Shown here: in pieces, positions 42,342 through 51,558 of the stretch
Position numbering within the stretch: the first letter of the stretch is position 1
Layout of the letters: each line of letters opens with the position of its first letter
Assembly (NCBI RefSeq): GCF_001514235.1
Contig: NZ_KQ948934.1
Coordinates: 332,250 to 396,249 of the forward strand
DNA from: Streptomyces caeruleatus
GTDB lineage: Bacteria; Actinomycetota; Actinomycetes; Streptomycetales; Streptomycetaceae
Direction of reading: 5' to 3'
DNA length: 64,000 nucleotides
Position numbers and translations under genes: made by a program
The notes under the pieces: model-generated
The model's database searches: none
What the model saw: only the letters and a program-made list of their open reading frames with translations
Told to the model about the DNA's origin: nothing

Positions 42342-42379
42342 ACCACTTGGGAACCCCCCGAACGGGCTTCCCAAGTGGT
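42342..42379. other. 12-bp perfect inverted repeat upstream of the Pls-type synthetase
   Basis: ACCACTTGGGAA (42342-42353) and TTCCCAAGTGGT (42368-42379) flank a 14-nt C/G-rich centre in the 350-bp region upstream of the synthetase gene. A TAAAAT -10-like box lies at 42410-42415, about 95 bp before the start codon, so the repeat sits in the position of an operator upstream of the promoter. A terminator for upstream transcription is the alternative. The rest of 42162-42511 shows nothing else I can name. Confidence 0.5.
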
Positions 42380-42511
42380 GAACCAACGACCGCGAACCTA
42401 GCGTCGTACTAAAATTTCCGGCTTGTTACGGAGCTGGAGCCGGACAACCCCAGGCGAACTGCGGGCCCGCCAGCGCCCCGGAGGCATCCGGGATCGAGAC
42501 GCGAGGACCGG

Positions 42512-45500
42512 ATGGCAGCCATACACGAGGGCAGCGCTCTCGGCCTGCTCGACGAAGAGATCCGCGAGAAGTTCGGCGACACGGCACGTTTCTCCGGGGG
42601 CCCGGCGGCCTCCCCGCGCACCCTCGTCGACGTCTTCGAGGCGTCCGTGCGGTCGTATCCGGACGAGCCCGCTCTCGACGACGGCACGACCAGCCTCACC
42701 TACCGGGCGCTGGCCGTCGAGGTGCAGCGGCTGCGGCGCAGGCTCGCCGCGGCCGGGGTCGGGCTCGGGGACCGGGTGGGCGTGCGGGTGCCGTCCGGGA
42801 CCAATGACCTCTACGTCGCGATCCTCGCCGTCCTGGCGGTCGGTGCGGCGTACGTCCCGGTCGACGCCGAGGACCCGGACGAGCGGGCCGAGCTGGTGTT
42901 CGGGGAGGCGGACGTACGGGCCGTGATCGGGGCCGGGCACGAGATCGCCCTGCACGGCACCTCCGAGTCCTCCGCCGGGCGTCCCGGCGTCGAGCACGAC
43001 GCGTGGATCATCTTCACGTCGGGCTCCACCGGGAAGCCGAAGGGCGTCGCCGTCTCGCACCGCAGTGCCGCCGCCTTCGTGGACGCGGAGGCCGCGCTGT
43101 TCCTCACCGAGGAGCCGATCGGGCCCGGGGACCGGGTCATGGCGGGTCTCTCGGTCGCCTTCGACGCGTCCTGCGAGGAGATGTGGCTGGCGTGGCGGTA
43201 CGGCGCCTGTCTGGTGCCGGTGCCGCGCTCGCAGGTCAGGAGCGGTGCCGATCTCGGGCCGTGGCTGGTCGAGCAGGAGATCACGGTCGTGTCGACCGTC
43301 CCGACGCTGGCCGCGCTCTGGGAGCCCGAGACCCTGAACGACGTACGTCTGCTGATCTTCGGCGGTGAGGCCTGCCCGCCCGAGCTGGCGCAGCGGCTGG
43401 TGACCGAGGGGCGCGAGGTCTGGAACACGTACGGGCCGACCGAGGCGACCGTCGTGGCCTGTGCCTCGCTGATGAGCGGGGAGGAGCCGATCCGGATCGG
43501 GCTGCCGCTGGACGGCTGGGAGCTCGCCGTCGTCGACGAGGCCGGGGAGCCGGTGCCGATGGGCGCCAGCGGGCAGCTGGTGATCGGCGGGGTCGGGCTG
43601 GCCCGGTATCTCGACGCCGAGAAGGACGCGGAGAAGTACGCCCCGCTGCAGTCGCTGGGCTGGGAGCGGGCGTACCGCAGTGGTGACCTCGTCAAGGCGG
43701 AGCCGGAGGGGCTGGTATTCCTCGGGCGGGCCGACGAGCAGATCAAGCTCGGTGGGCGGCGGATCGAGCTCGGTGAAGTGGACGCCGCGTTGCAGGCACT
43801 GCCCGGGGTGGCCGGTGCGGCCGCCGCCGTGCGGACCGCTCGCAGCGGCAATCAGCTGCTCGTCGGCTACGTCGTCACGCAGGACGGCTGGGATCAGGCG
43901 GCTGCGGTCGAGAAGCTGCGGGCCGAGCTGCCCGCCGCGCTCGTGCCGTTGCTCGCGCCGGTCGAGGAGCTGCCGACCCGTACGTCGGGCAAGGTGGATC
44001 GCAACGCGCTGCCCTGGCCGCTGGAGGGCCTGGAGAGCGGCGCCGGTCCGGCCGAGCAGCTCTACGGCACCGAGGCGTGGCTCGCCGAGCAGTGGACCGA
44101 GGTGCTCGGCATTCCCGTGACCAGCGCCTTTGACGACTTCTTCGCGATCGGCGGGAGCAGTCTGGCCGCCGCCCAGCTGACGACACGGCTGCGGACCCGC
44201 TATCCGAGCTCGGCCGTCCTGGACATCTACCAGCAGCCGGTGCTGCGGAAGCTGGCCCGGCGGCTCGAGGAGTCCGTGCAGGACGACGGGGCGGAGCGGG
44301 TGATCGCCCCCGTGCCGAGGCGCGCCCAGGTGATCCAGGTCGTGCTTCTCCTTCCGCTGTTCACGCTGCTCGGCCTGCGCTGGACCGTCGTGTTGGCCGC
44401 GCTCGGGAACCTGCTGCCCGCCTACGGATGGCTGCCGACGGCCCCTTGGTGGCTCGTCGCGGTCGGAGCCGTCGTCCTGTTCAGTCCGCCGGGGCGGCTC
44501 GCGCTGGCGGCCGGGGGCGCGCGGCTGCTGCTCAGGGGCGTGAAGCCCGGCCGGTACGCGCGCGGTGGCGGTGTGCATGTGCGGCTGTGGACGGCCGAGC
44601 GGCTGGCCGAGTTCAGCGGGGCGACCTCGCTGACCGGGGCGTGGCTGGAGCGGTACGCGCGGGCGCTGGGCGCCAAGGTCGGGCCCGATGTCGACCTGCA
44701 CTCGCTGCCGCCGGTCACCGGGCTGCTGAAGCTGGGCCGGGGTGCGGCCGTCGAGTCCGAGGTGGATCTGTCGGGGTGGTGGCTGGACGGGGACCGGCTG
44801 GAGATCGGCGCGGTGAAGGTGGGCGCGCATGCCGTCGTCGGTACGCGCAGCATGCTCTTCCCGGGGGCCCGGGTGGGCAAGCGGGCCGAGGTGGCGCCCG
44901 GTTCGGCGGTGACGGGTCAGGTTCCCACCGGTCAGCGGTGGGCGGGCGCTCCCGCGGTCAAGCTGGGCAAGGCCAAGCGCAACTGGCCGAAGGAACGGCC
45001 GCGGCGTGGGACGTACTGGCGTGTCATGTACGGCATCACGGGCTTCGCGCTGACCGCGCTGCCGGTGCTGGCGGGTGCGGCCGCGTTCCTCGTGGCCCGG
45101 GTGTTCTTCACGCCGGACGCGCCTGTCGTCGGCGCCGCGCTGGCGCTCGTACCGGCGACGCTCGCCTTCGGGCTGGCGTACGCCGTGCTGATCCTGGTCG
45201 CCGTACGGCTGCTGAGCCTCGGTCTGCGTGAGGGCACCCATCCGACGCACAGCCGGGTCGGCTGGCAGGCCTGGACGGTCACGCAGCTGATGGACCGCTC
45301 GCGCGAGACGCTGTTCCCGCTGTACGCCGGGCTGGTCACGCCGGTGTGGCTGCGGCTGCTCGGGATGCGGATCGGGCGCGGTGCCGAGGTGTCGACGGTG
45401 CTGGCGCTGCCGAGCCTGACCACGGTCGGTGAGGGCGCGTTCCTCGCCGACGACACGCTGACCGCGCCGTACGAGCTCGGTGGTGGCTGGATGCGGATCG

Positions 45501-46369
45501 GGCGGGCTCAGATCGGGCGGCGGGCCTTCCTCGGGAACTCGGGGATGACCGCGCCGGGGCGTTCCGTGCCGGACGGCGGTCTGGTCGGGGTGCTGTCGGC
45601 GACGCCGAAGAAGGCCAAGAAGGGCACGTCGTATCTGGGGCTGCCGCCGGTGAAGCTGCCGCGTGCCGCGGCCGACGGCGACCAGAGCCGGACGTACGAC
45701 CCGCCGGCCCGGCTGCTGTGGGCGCGTGCTCTGGTGGAGCTGTGCCGGATCGTGCCGGTGTTCTGCTCGGCGGGTCTTGCGGTGCTGACGATCGCCGCGC
45801 TGTGCGCGCTGGGGGTGTGGGCGCCGCTGCTGTCGGGGCTGGTGCTGCTGGGTGCCGGGGCCGCGGCCGGGCTGGTGTCGATCGTCGCGAAGTGGCTGCT
45901 CGTGGGGCGGCACCGCAGCGGGGAGCATCCGCTGTGGTCGTCCTTCGTGTGGCGCAACGAGCTGGCGGACACGTTCGTCGAGGTGCTCGCGGTGCCGTGG
46001 TTGGCGGGTTCCGTGCCGGGTACGCCGGTGATGACGGCCTGGCTGCGCGGGCTCGGGGCGCGGATCGGCAAGGGCGTGTGGGTCGAGAGCTACTGGCTGC
46101 CGGAGACGGATCTGGTGACGCTTCAGGACGCGGCCACCGTGAACCGGGGCTGTGTGCTCCAGACACACCTCTTCCACGACCGGATCTTGCGGACGGATAC
46201 TGTGGTCCTCCGTGAGGGCGCGACGCTGGGTCCTGGCGGGATCGTCCTGCCCGGCAGCGCGATCGGGGCCCGTACGACGCTGGGTCCCGCGTCGCTCGTC
46301 ATGGCGGCGGAGTCGGTGCCCGACGACACCCGTTGGCTCGGCAACCCGATCGAGGCATGGCGTCCCTGA
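42512..46369 (+). CDS. Pls/PosA-type nonribosomal peptide synthetase (poly(amino acid) synthetase)
   Basis: A 1285-residue membrane synthetase with the layout of epsilon-poly-L-lysine synthetase. The adenylation domain (about 30-515) has FTSGSTGKPKG, FDASCEEMW, NTYGPTEATVV, YRSGDLV and TSGKVDRNAL. The carrier domain has IGGSSL, with the phosphopantetheine Ser550. Pairs of membrane helices (about 610-660, 845-905, 1090-1130) are separated by condensation-like tandem domains with hexapeptide-like strands (TGLLKLGRGAAVESEVDLSG). No thioesterase is present, as expected for chain-length-diverse homopolymers. My reading of the specificity pocket includes D, A, E, T at the first four positions, and the acidic residue suits a basic amino acid. 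Product unknown. Confidence 0.9.
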   Translation: MAAIHEGSALGLLDEEIREKFGDTARFSGGPAASPRTLVDVFEASVRSYPDEPALDDGTTSLTYRALAVEVQRLRRRLAAAGVGLGDRVGVRVPSGTNDLYVAILAVLAVGAAYVPVDAEDPDERAELVFGEADVRAVIGAGHEIALHGTSESSAGRPGVEHDAWIIFTSGSTGKPKGVAVSHRSAAAFVDAEAALFLTEEPIGPGDRVMAGLSVAFDASCEEMWLAWRYGACLVPVPRSQVRSGADLGPWLVEQEITVVSTVPTLAALWEPETLNDVRLLIFGGEACPPELAQRLVTEGREVWNTYGPTEATVVACASLMSGEEPIRIGLPLDGWELAVVDEAGEPVPMGASGQLVIGGVGLARYLDAEKDAEKYAPLQSLGWERAYRSGDLVKAEPEGLVFLGRADEQIKLGGRRIELGEVDAALQALPGVAGAAAAVRTARSGNQLLVGYVVTQDGWDQAAAVEKLRAELPAALVPLLAPVEELPTRTSGKVDRNALPWPLEGLESGAGPAEQLYGTEAWLAEQWTEVLGIPVTSAFDDFFAIGGSSLAAAQLTTRLRTRYPSSAVLDIYQQPVLRKLARRLEESVQDDGAERVIAPVPRRAQVIQVVLLLPLFTLLGLRWTVVLAALGNLLPAYGWLPTAPWWLVAVGAVVLFSPPGRLALAAGGARLLLRGVKPGRYARGGGVHVRLWTAERLAEFSGATSLTGAWLERYARALGAKVGPDVDLHSLPPVTGLLKLGRGAAVESEVDLSGWWLDGDRLEIGAVKVGAHAVVGTRSMLFPGARVGKRAEVAPGSAVTGQVPTGQRWAGAPAVKLGKAKRNWPKERPRRGTYWRVMYGITGFALTALPVLAGAAAFLVARVFFTPDAPVVGAALALVPATLAFGLAYAVLILVAVRLLSLGLREGTHPTHSRVGWQAWTVTQLMDRSRETLFPLYAGLVTPVWLRLLGMRIGRGAEVSTVLALPSLTTVGEGAFLADDTLTAPYELGGGWMRIGRAQIGRRAFLGNSGMTAPGRSVPDGGLVGVLSATPKKAKKGTSYLGLPPVKLPRAAADGDQSRTYDPPARLLWARALVELCRIVPVFCSAGLAVLTIAALCALGVWAPLLSGLVLLGAGAAAGLVSIVAKWLLVGRHRSGEHPLWSSFVWRNELADTFVEVLAVPWLAGSVPGTPVMTAWLRGLGARIGKGVWVESYWLPETDLVTLQDAATVNRGCVLQTHLFHDRILRTDTVVLREGATLGPGGIVLPGSAIGARTTLGPASLVMAAESVPDDTRWLGNPIEAWRP

Positions 46370-46447
46370 GCGCGGCCCACTCGGGGCCGGAGGGCGGTGG
46401 GCCGGCACTTCAGTGGCAGCAGTACGGCGCAGGGAGCACAGACAGCA

Positions 46448-47794
46448 GTGGCAGTTCAGCAGGCGGCGGGCGCGGACCCGTACTTCCCGGAGCACGGCGA
46501 CCCCCGCTACCGGGTGCACCGGTACGAGCTCGCCCTGGACTACCGGCCGGGCCCGAACCGGCTCTCCGGGACGGCCCGGATCAACGCCATCGCGGGACGG
46601 GCGCCGCTCACCGAGTTCGTGCTGAACCTGGCCGACTTCAGGATCGGACGGGTCCGGGTCGACGGACGGCAGCCGCACTACACGCATCGTGGCGGCAGGC
46701 TGCGCGTACGGCCGGCGAAGCCGGTGCGTGCCGGGGCCGCCTTCACGGTCGAGGTGCACTGGTCGGGCAACCCCAAGCCGGTGAACAGCCCCTTCGGCGG
46801 GCTCGGTTGGGAGGAGCTGGAGGACGGGGCACTGGTGGCGAGCCAGCCGATCGGGGCGCCGTCGTGGTATCCGTGCAACGACCGGCCCGCCGACAAGGCG
46901 TCGTACCAGCTCTCGATCACCACGCCGTCGGCGTACGCGGTGGTGGCGGGCGGGCGGCTGCTGACCCGGACGACGAAGGCGTCCACGACGACCTGGGTGT
47001 ACGAGCAGTCGGCGCCGACGTCGAGCTATCTGGTCGGGCTGTCGATCGGCAAGTACCAGACGGTGCTGCTGGGTGACCCGGGCCTGGGCGGGGTGCCGCA
47101 GCACGGGCACATCCCGGCGCATCTGCTGCCGGAGTTCTCCCGGGACTTCGCGCGGCAGCCGCAGATGATGGAGGTCTTCCAGGAGCTGTTCGGGCCGTAC
47201 CCGTTCGACGAGTACGCGGTCGTGGTGACCGAGGAGGAACTCGATGTGCCCGTCGAGGCCCAGGGGTTGTCGCTGTTCGGCGCCAACCACGTGGACGGGG
47301 CGCGGGGTTCGGAGCGGCTCGTCGCGCACGAGCTGGCGCACCAGTGGTTCGGCAACAGCGTGTCCATCGCGGACTGGCGGCACATCTGGCTGAACGAGGG
47401 CTTCGCGAAGTACGCCGAGTGGCTGTGGTCGGAGCGCTCGGGCGGGCGTACGGCCCCGCAACTCGCCGCCGCCGCACACCGGTTGCTGTCCGCGCAGCCG
47501 CAGGACCTGCGGTTGGCGGATCCGGGCCGCAAGTCGATGTTCGACGACCGCCTCTACGAACGCGGCGGGCTCGTCCTGCACGCCGTGCGCTGCGCGATGG
47601 GCGACATCGCCTTCTTCCGCATGCTGCGCGCCTGGGGCCAGCTGCACCGCGGCGGCACGGTGACGACCGCCGCCTTCACCTCCCACGTGGCCCGCTTCGC
47701 GACCGAGCCGGTGGACGAGTTGTTCGAGGCGTGGGTGTACGGGGCGGCGCTGCCGGCGTTTCCGACGTCGACGCCGCCCCAGGTGAGCGCCTGA
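46448..47794 (+). CDS. M1-family zinc metallopeptidase
   Basis: A 448-residue gluzincin. The N-terminal beta domain (RYRVHRYELALDYRPGPNRL) is typical of M1. Zinc and catalytic residues are in LVAHELAHQWFGNSVS followed after 18 residues by the third ligand in LNEGFAKYAEW. The usual GxMEN substrate motif is replaced by EAQGLSLFG. No signal peptide is evident. GTG at 46448 is chosen; the RBS is poor. The gene starts 78 bp after the Pls-type synthetase. Polylysine producers carry zinc aminopeptidases that degrade the polymer, so a role in trimming or self-protection is an attractive inference. Confidence 0.88.
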   Translation: MAVQQAAGADPYFPEHGDPRYRVHRYELALDYRPGPNRLSGTARINAIAGRAPLTEFVLNLADFRIGRVRVDGRQPHYTHRGGRLRVRPAKPVRAGAAFTVEVHWSGNPKPVNSPFGGLGWEELEDGALVASQPIGAPSWYPCNDRPADKASYQLSITTPSAYAVVAGGRLLTRTTKASTTTWVYEQSAPTSSYLVGLSIGKYQTVLLGDPGLGGVPQHGHIPAHLLPEFSRDFARQPQMMEVFQELFGPYPFDEYAVVVTEEELDVPVEAQGLSLFGANHVDGARGSERLVAHELAHQWFGNSVSIADWRHIWLNEGFAKYAEWLWSERSGGRTAPQLAAAAHRLLSAQPQDLRLADPGRKSMFDDRLYERGGLVLHAVRCAMGDIAFFRMLRAWGQLHRGGTVTTAAFTSHVARFATEPVDELFEAWVYGAALPAFPTSTPPQVSA

Positions 47795-47831
47795 GGGCGG
47801 AGAAGCCGGGCGGCCGGGGCGGTGGTACCCG

Positions 47832-50800
47832 TCAGGGGTGCCGCTCCTGGCCGTGCGCCCAGAGCTGACGGCTGCGATCAGCCGCGGGGAGTGCCGCCCG
47901 CACGTACTCGATGTCGGACGGCGTCAGCAGGTCCCTGGCCGCGGGGCTCAGCGTTTCGAGCAGCCATCCGCCGGACCGGTCGAGCCATCCGCGCGCGTCG
48001 AGCGCGGGAGCCAGTTTCAGAAGCCGGACGGCCGCCCGGTCACGTGCCTCACCCGGTGGGTCCTTCTGAAGACGCCGGAAGGTGTCGTCGAGCAACCACT
48101 CCGTGCCGCCGCCGGGCTCGATGCCCTCGTCCAGAGCCAGCCCCAGGAGCTCGTGGAAGAGGTCGACCAGGTCCCCGCGCCGGGTCCGGTCCAGGAGGCG
48201 GCAGGTGCACACGAGCAGGGAGATCCTCGTCGCCTCGTCGAGCGCGCTGAGGTAGAGCCCGCGGTTGGCCAGTGTCCGCAGCACGTCGAGCGCGAAGTGG
48301 ACGGGAAGCGCGTCGCACTCCCCGGCGAGTCTGCCGCTGATCAGCATGAGGAAGCGGGAAATGGCCGCGGCGCCGCGGCCCGCGTCGAGCGGTCTCAGGC
48401 ACGTGGTGTAGCGGTACAGCAGTTCCTCGCGGGGCTCCCGTGGGCACAGCAGCAGGGCGATGAGCGCATGGGCGGCCGAGACGTGCCGTCCGAGGTGGTC
48501 GACGGTGAAGATGCCCATGAAGTCCCCGAGTTCCTCGAACACGGGAAGTGACGGCTCCAGGAGGAGCTCGGTGTCCTTGTCGTGCAGCGAGCGTGAGCGC
48601 CGCAGTGCGTCGTGTGCCGTGTAGTCGGCGAAGAGACCGTCGTCAGGGGCGTTCAGCAGCCAGGTGATGTTCTTCGCGGTGGGCGGGGCGTCCTGGTGCT
48701 CCAGGCGCAGGACGAGGTCCCTGCTGCCGTCCCGGGAGACGGGCACCGTGCCCACGGCCCGGGTGAAGGCGTCCCAGGTGGCCGGTGTGAACTGCGACTT
48801 CCAGAGGGTCGCGTGCGCACGCCAGCTGTCGGCCGGGGCGCCGTCCGGCGCGGCCAGCTCGGAGAACTGGACGACATGCCCGGGTGCCAGGGCCAGGAGG
48901 AGGAGGTTCGCGCTGTGACAGGCGTGACGGTACGTCACCGGCACCGGCGCCGGGCCGGTGGTGTAGCCCGTGTCGCTGCCGGCGGGCAGGGCGTGCAGCG
49001 CTCGGGGGAAGAGCGCCCGAAGCGGTTGCGTGGAGGGCAGGAGCTCACCGAGGTTCTGGAGGATCTGGGCCCGATCGGTCAGCGGGGCGAAGGACAGCAG
49101 GGCGAAGAGAAGTCCCTCGTACGGCCCTCGGTCCGGGCAGTGCGCCAGCGTGCGGGCGATCTTCCGGGCGACCAGGTACTCGCCGAAGGTGGCGTGCAGG
49201 AACTCGTACCAGCACCGGTCGGCGCCGTCCTCGTACGTGGCCCTGGCCTCGTGCATGAAGAAGAACCGGCCGAAGATCAGCCGCGCTTCGGGGTCGGCCC
49301 AACGCCGGTCGGGGGCACGCAGGAAGGCGAGGTCGTGTTCGGCCTCCTCGGCGCTCACGCCCTGGCGTCCGCGGTTGAACATGGCGCAGGCGATGACGGA
49401 GAGGAGATCGAGTTCGTCCTCGACCCTGACCTCCAGCTTCTCGGGCCGCAGCCTGGGCTCCAGCTTGCCGAGCTGACGGCGGACGAACAGCCGCAGCAGC
49501 CGCTCGTACAGGTTGACGCGGCTCAGGGGTATCTCGTCGTCGCGCCCGGCCTCGGGGTCGATCGCGTAGTAGAGGGCCAGCATGAGCAGCAGGAGGGGCT
49601 GGGGCGCCAGTTCGGGGTGGAGTGCTGCCACGTCCGGGCGAAGTGGCGGACAGGTGTGCCGGTTGGCCGTGTTCCAGACGTCCGACCAGCGGGCGACGCG
49701 GGCATCGTCGAAGGGCTCCAGACGGACGATCACGGTGCCGTCCGGGAAGCGGGTCTGGTCGGCGACAACGGTCCGGCTGGTGACGACGGCGGCCACCGGG
49801 AGGCCGTTGTCAGCCGATCTCCACTGGAACTCCGCGATCTCCTCCAGGTAGTACCAGTGGTCGGTGCCGCCCGCCTGGAGCAGTTCGTCGAGCCCGTCGA
49901 AGATCAGGACGGGCAGGACGCCTTCGGCCGACTCGGTGACCGTCTCCCAGGTGAGGTCGGTCTGCGTGGCCTGGCGCAGGGCCTGGGCGATCTGGTCGAG
50001 GATCCCGGCGTCGGCCGCCACGCTGCGCAGTTCGACACGGATCGGCAGGTAGTCGGCCGGCGGCAGGCGCGCCGCCAGCAGGCGGCTGAGCAGCGACTTG
50101 CCCGCGCCCGGATCGCCGAGGATGACGAGCGGTCTGCTGACGGCGTGGGAGGCCGTGAGGTGTCCGGCGAGGAAGCCCTGGATCTCCTCGCGCAGCGGGT
50201 GCGTACGCCACCAGGCGTCGACGTGCGGCTCGCTGTGCCCGTCGTGGAGGACGACCCGGAAGGCCGGGTTGACGTATCCCTCGGCGAGCCGTGGGACACG
50301 GGGCCCGGGCTGGGTCCGGTCGGTCTCGGCGAAAGGCGATACGGGGCGGCTGAGTTCCCGGCGGTAGACGGCGGACAGCCGGGCCGGCCAGGTGCCCGGC
50401 GTGACGTCACGGGCGAGGGCGTTCAACAGTGCCCCCAGGCCCTCAAGTCCCCGCTGCCGCCCGTTCAGTTCGCTGTGGAGCGCGTCGAGCCGGTCCTGAG
50501 CGGGGCCTACGGGACACGCGCGCCAGACCTCCTCCGTGGCCGACTCGTCCTGCATGCGCGTCCAGAGGAACAGTTCGGGGCATTCGGCGGCGAGTTCGGC
50601 CAATCGGATCTCGTAGCGGACCAGGGCTTCCCCTACGGCCTCCATCGGGAGCCGCGCACCCGTCAACACTGCCGCGGCAGCGCCGTAGTGAATGATCAGC
50701 CGGTTGCGGTAACCCGTCTTGGAGTCACCTGCGTCGGGCAGCGGTGCGTCGGGGTAGGCGTCGTCACCGAGGCTGTTTTCGAACAGCCGGGCCGTATGGA

Positions 50801-51470
50801 GCTGCCGACGGGGCGAGGTTCCGGGATCAATGACCGAGCTCGCCACGACCGCGCCGGCCACCACGACCGTGTGGGCGGCGTGCAGCAGCCGGACCCGGTG
50901 GGGGCGACAGGTGCGGCGTACGCGAGGGCCGATGCCGGACAGCAGCCGGTCGGCGAGGCCGGCGAACCGGTCGCGGAACGCCGCACTCTCTTCCGGCCCC
51001 CGCAGGACGCCCCTCGCCATGTCCCGCATGTCGTCGTGCAGGCGCATGTCCTCGCCGGCGAGGATGGCGGCCGCCTCCGGGAAGCTGCCGGGGCTCGGGT
51101 CGTCGGATTCCCGGTCGGCGGCCGTGAAGCGCCCGCCTTCGCCGTCGTTCCGGCAGAGGGGGCAGCCCGCGGTTTCCGGGGCGGGCGTGGGGCGGGCGGG
51201 CCGGCCGGCCGTCGCCGCCGCGTACGCCAGTTCGTCCTCCAGTTCCTCCAGACGCCGGCGCCAGTAGTCGAGGGGACCGTCGAAGGCACCCACCACGACC
51301 CGTACGACATCCCAGTCGGGGGCCTTCGCCCGCCGCCCGTTCAGCAGCTCGGACACGGCCGCCGGACTGAGGTTCAACAGCCGGCACAGGTGTGCCCGGC
51401 TGACACCGCTCCTGTCGACCTGCGCCTTCAGCGGTCGCCAGAAGGCCGCCACCAAGTCACTGCCGGACAC
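47832..51470 (-). CDS. XRE-NACHT STAND ATPase, possible defence protein
   Basis: A 1212-residue protein. Residues 5-60 form an XRE-type helix-turn-helix (VSRAHLCRLLNLSPAAVSELLNG read in two parts). CPLC at 103-106 may be half of a zinc site. A helical region follows to about 440. The NACHT ATPase has Walker A VILGDPGAGKSLLSRLL (about residue 450) and Walker B VLIFDGLDELL (about 525), with YEFLHATFGEYLVARKI, a feature of NACHT winged-helix regions. The C-terminal 500 residues are helical, sensor-like and Leu/Arg-rich. GTG at 51470 is chosen: GAGGGGGAA precedes it and the HTH starts at once, while upstream starts would overlap the divergent gene. NACHT proteins of this size can be phage sensors; here that is inferred. 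Confidence 0.82.
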   Translation of the reverse strand: MSGSDLVAAFWRPLKAQVDRSGVSRAHLCRLLNLSPAAVSELLNGRRAKAPDWDVVRVVVGAFDGPLDYWRRRLEELEDELAYAAATAGRPARPTPAPETAGCPLCRNDGEGGRFTAADRESDDPSPGSFPEAAAILAGEDMRLHDDMRDMARGVLRGPEESAAFRDRFAGLADRLLSGIGPRVRRTCRPHRVRLLHAAHTVVVAGAVVASSVIDPGTSPRRQLHTARLFENSLGDDAYPDAPLPDAGDSKTGYRNRLIIHYGAAAAVLTGARLPMEAVGEALVRYEIRLAELAAECPELFLWTRMQDESATEEVWRACPVGPAQDRLDALHSELNGRQRGLEGLGALLNALARDVTPGTWPARLSAVYRRELSRPVSPFAETDRTQPGPRVPRLAEGYVNPAFRVVLHDGHSEPHVDAWWRTHPLREEIQGFLAGHLTASHAVSRPLVILGDPGAGKSLLSRLLAARLPPADYLPIRVELRSVAADAGILDQIAQALRQATQTDLTWETVTESAEGVLPVLIFDGLDELLQAGGTDHWYYLEEIAEFQWRSADNGLPVAAVVTSRTVVADQTRFPDGTVIVRLEPFDDARVARWSDVWNTANRHTCPPLRPDVAALHPELAPQPLLLLMLALYYAIDPEAGRDDEIPLSRVNLYERLLRLFVRRQLGKLEPRLRPEKLEVRVEDELDLLSVIACAMFNRGRQGVSAEEAEHDLAFLRAPDRRWADPEARLIFGRFFFMHEARATYEDGADRCWYEFLHATFGEYLVARKIARTLAHCPDRGPYEGLLFALLSFAPLTDRAQILQNLGELLPSTQPLRALFPRALHALPAGSDTGYTTGPAPVPVTYRHACHSANLLLLALAPGHVVQFSELAAPDGAPADSWRAHATLWKSQFTPATWDAFTRAVGTVPVSRDGSRDLVLRLEHQDAPPTAKNITWLLNAPDDGLFADYTAHDALRRSRSLHDKDTELLLEPSLPVFEELGDFMGIFTVDHLGRHVSAAHALIALLLCPREPREELLYRYTTCLRPLDAGRGAAAISRFLMLISGRLAGECDALPVHFALDVLRTLANRGLYLSALDEATRISLLVCTCRLLDRTRRGDLVDLFHELLGLALDEGIEPGGGTEWLLDDTFRRLQKDPPGEARDRAAVRLLKLAPALDARGWLDRSGGWLLETLSPAARDLLTPSDIEYVRAALPAADRSRQLWAHGQERHP

Positions 51471-51558
51471 GTGACGTTCCCCCTCATCGTGCTGTTCGTC
51501 CGGTCGGAGCTTACGGGCGCGGGCGACGGCGCGGGCCCGCACCGGCACAATGGAGGTC

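Noticed and set aside
42398..47686. A very long open frame on the minus strand opposite the Pls-type synthetase and M1 peptidase
   Set aside because: Its translation is Arg/Gln/His/Pro-rich with no domain motifs, while the plus strand encodes complete adenylation, carrier and M1 motifs. It is an antisense artefact of high G+C at third positions.
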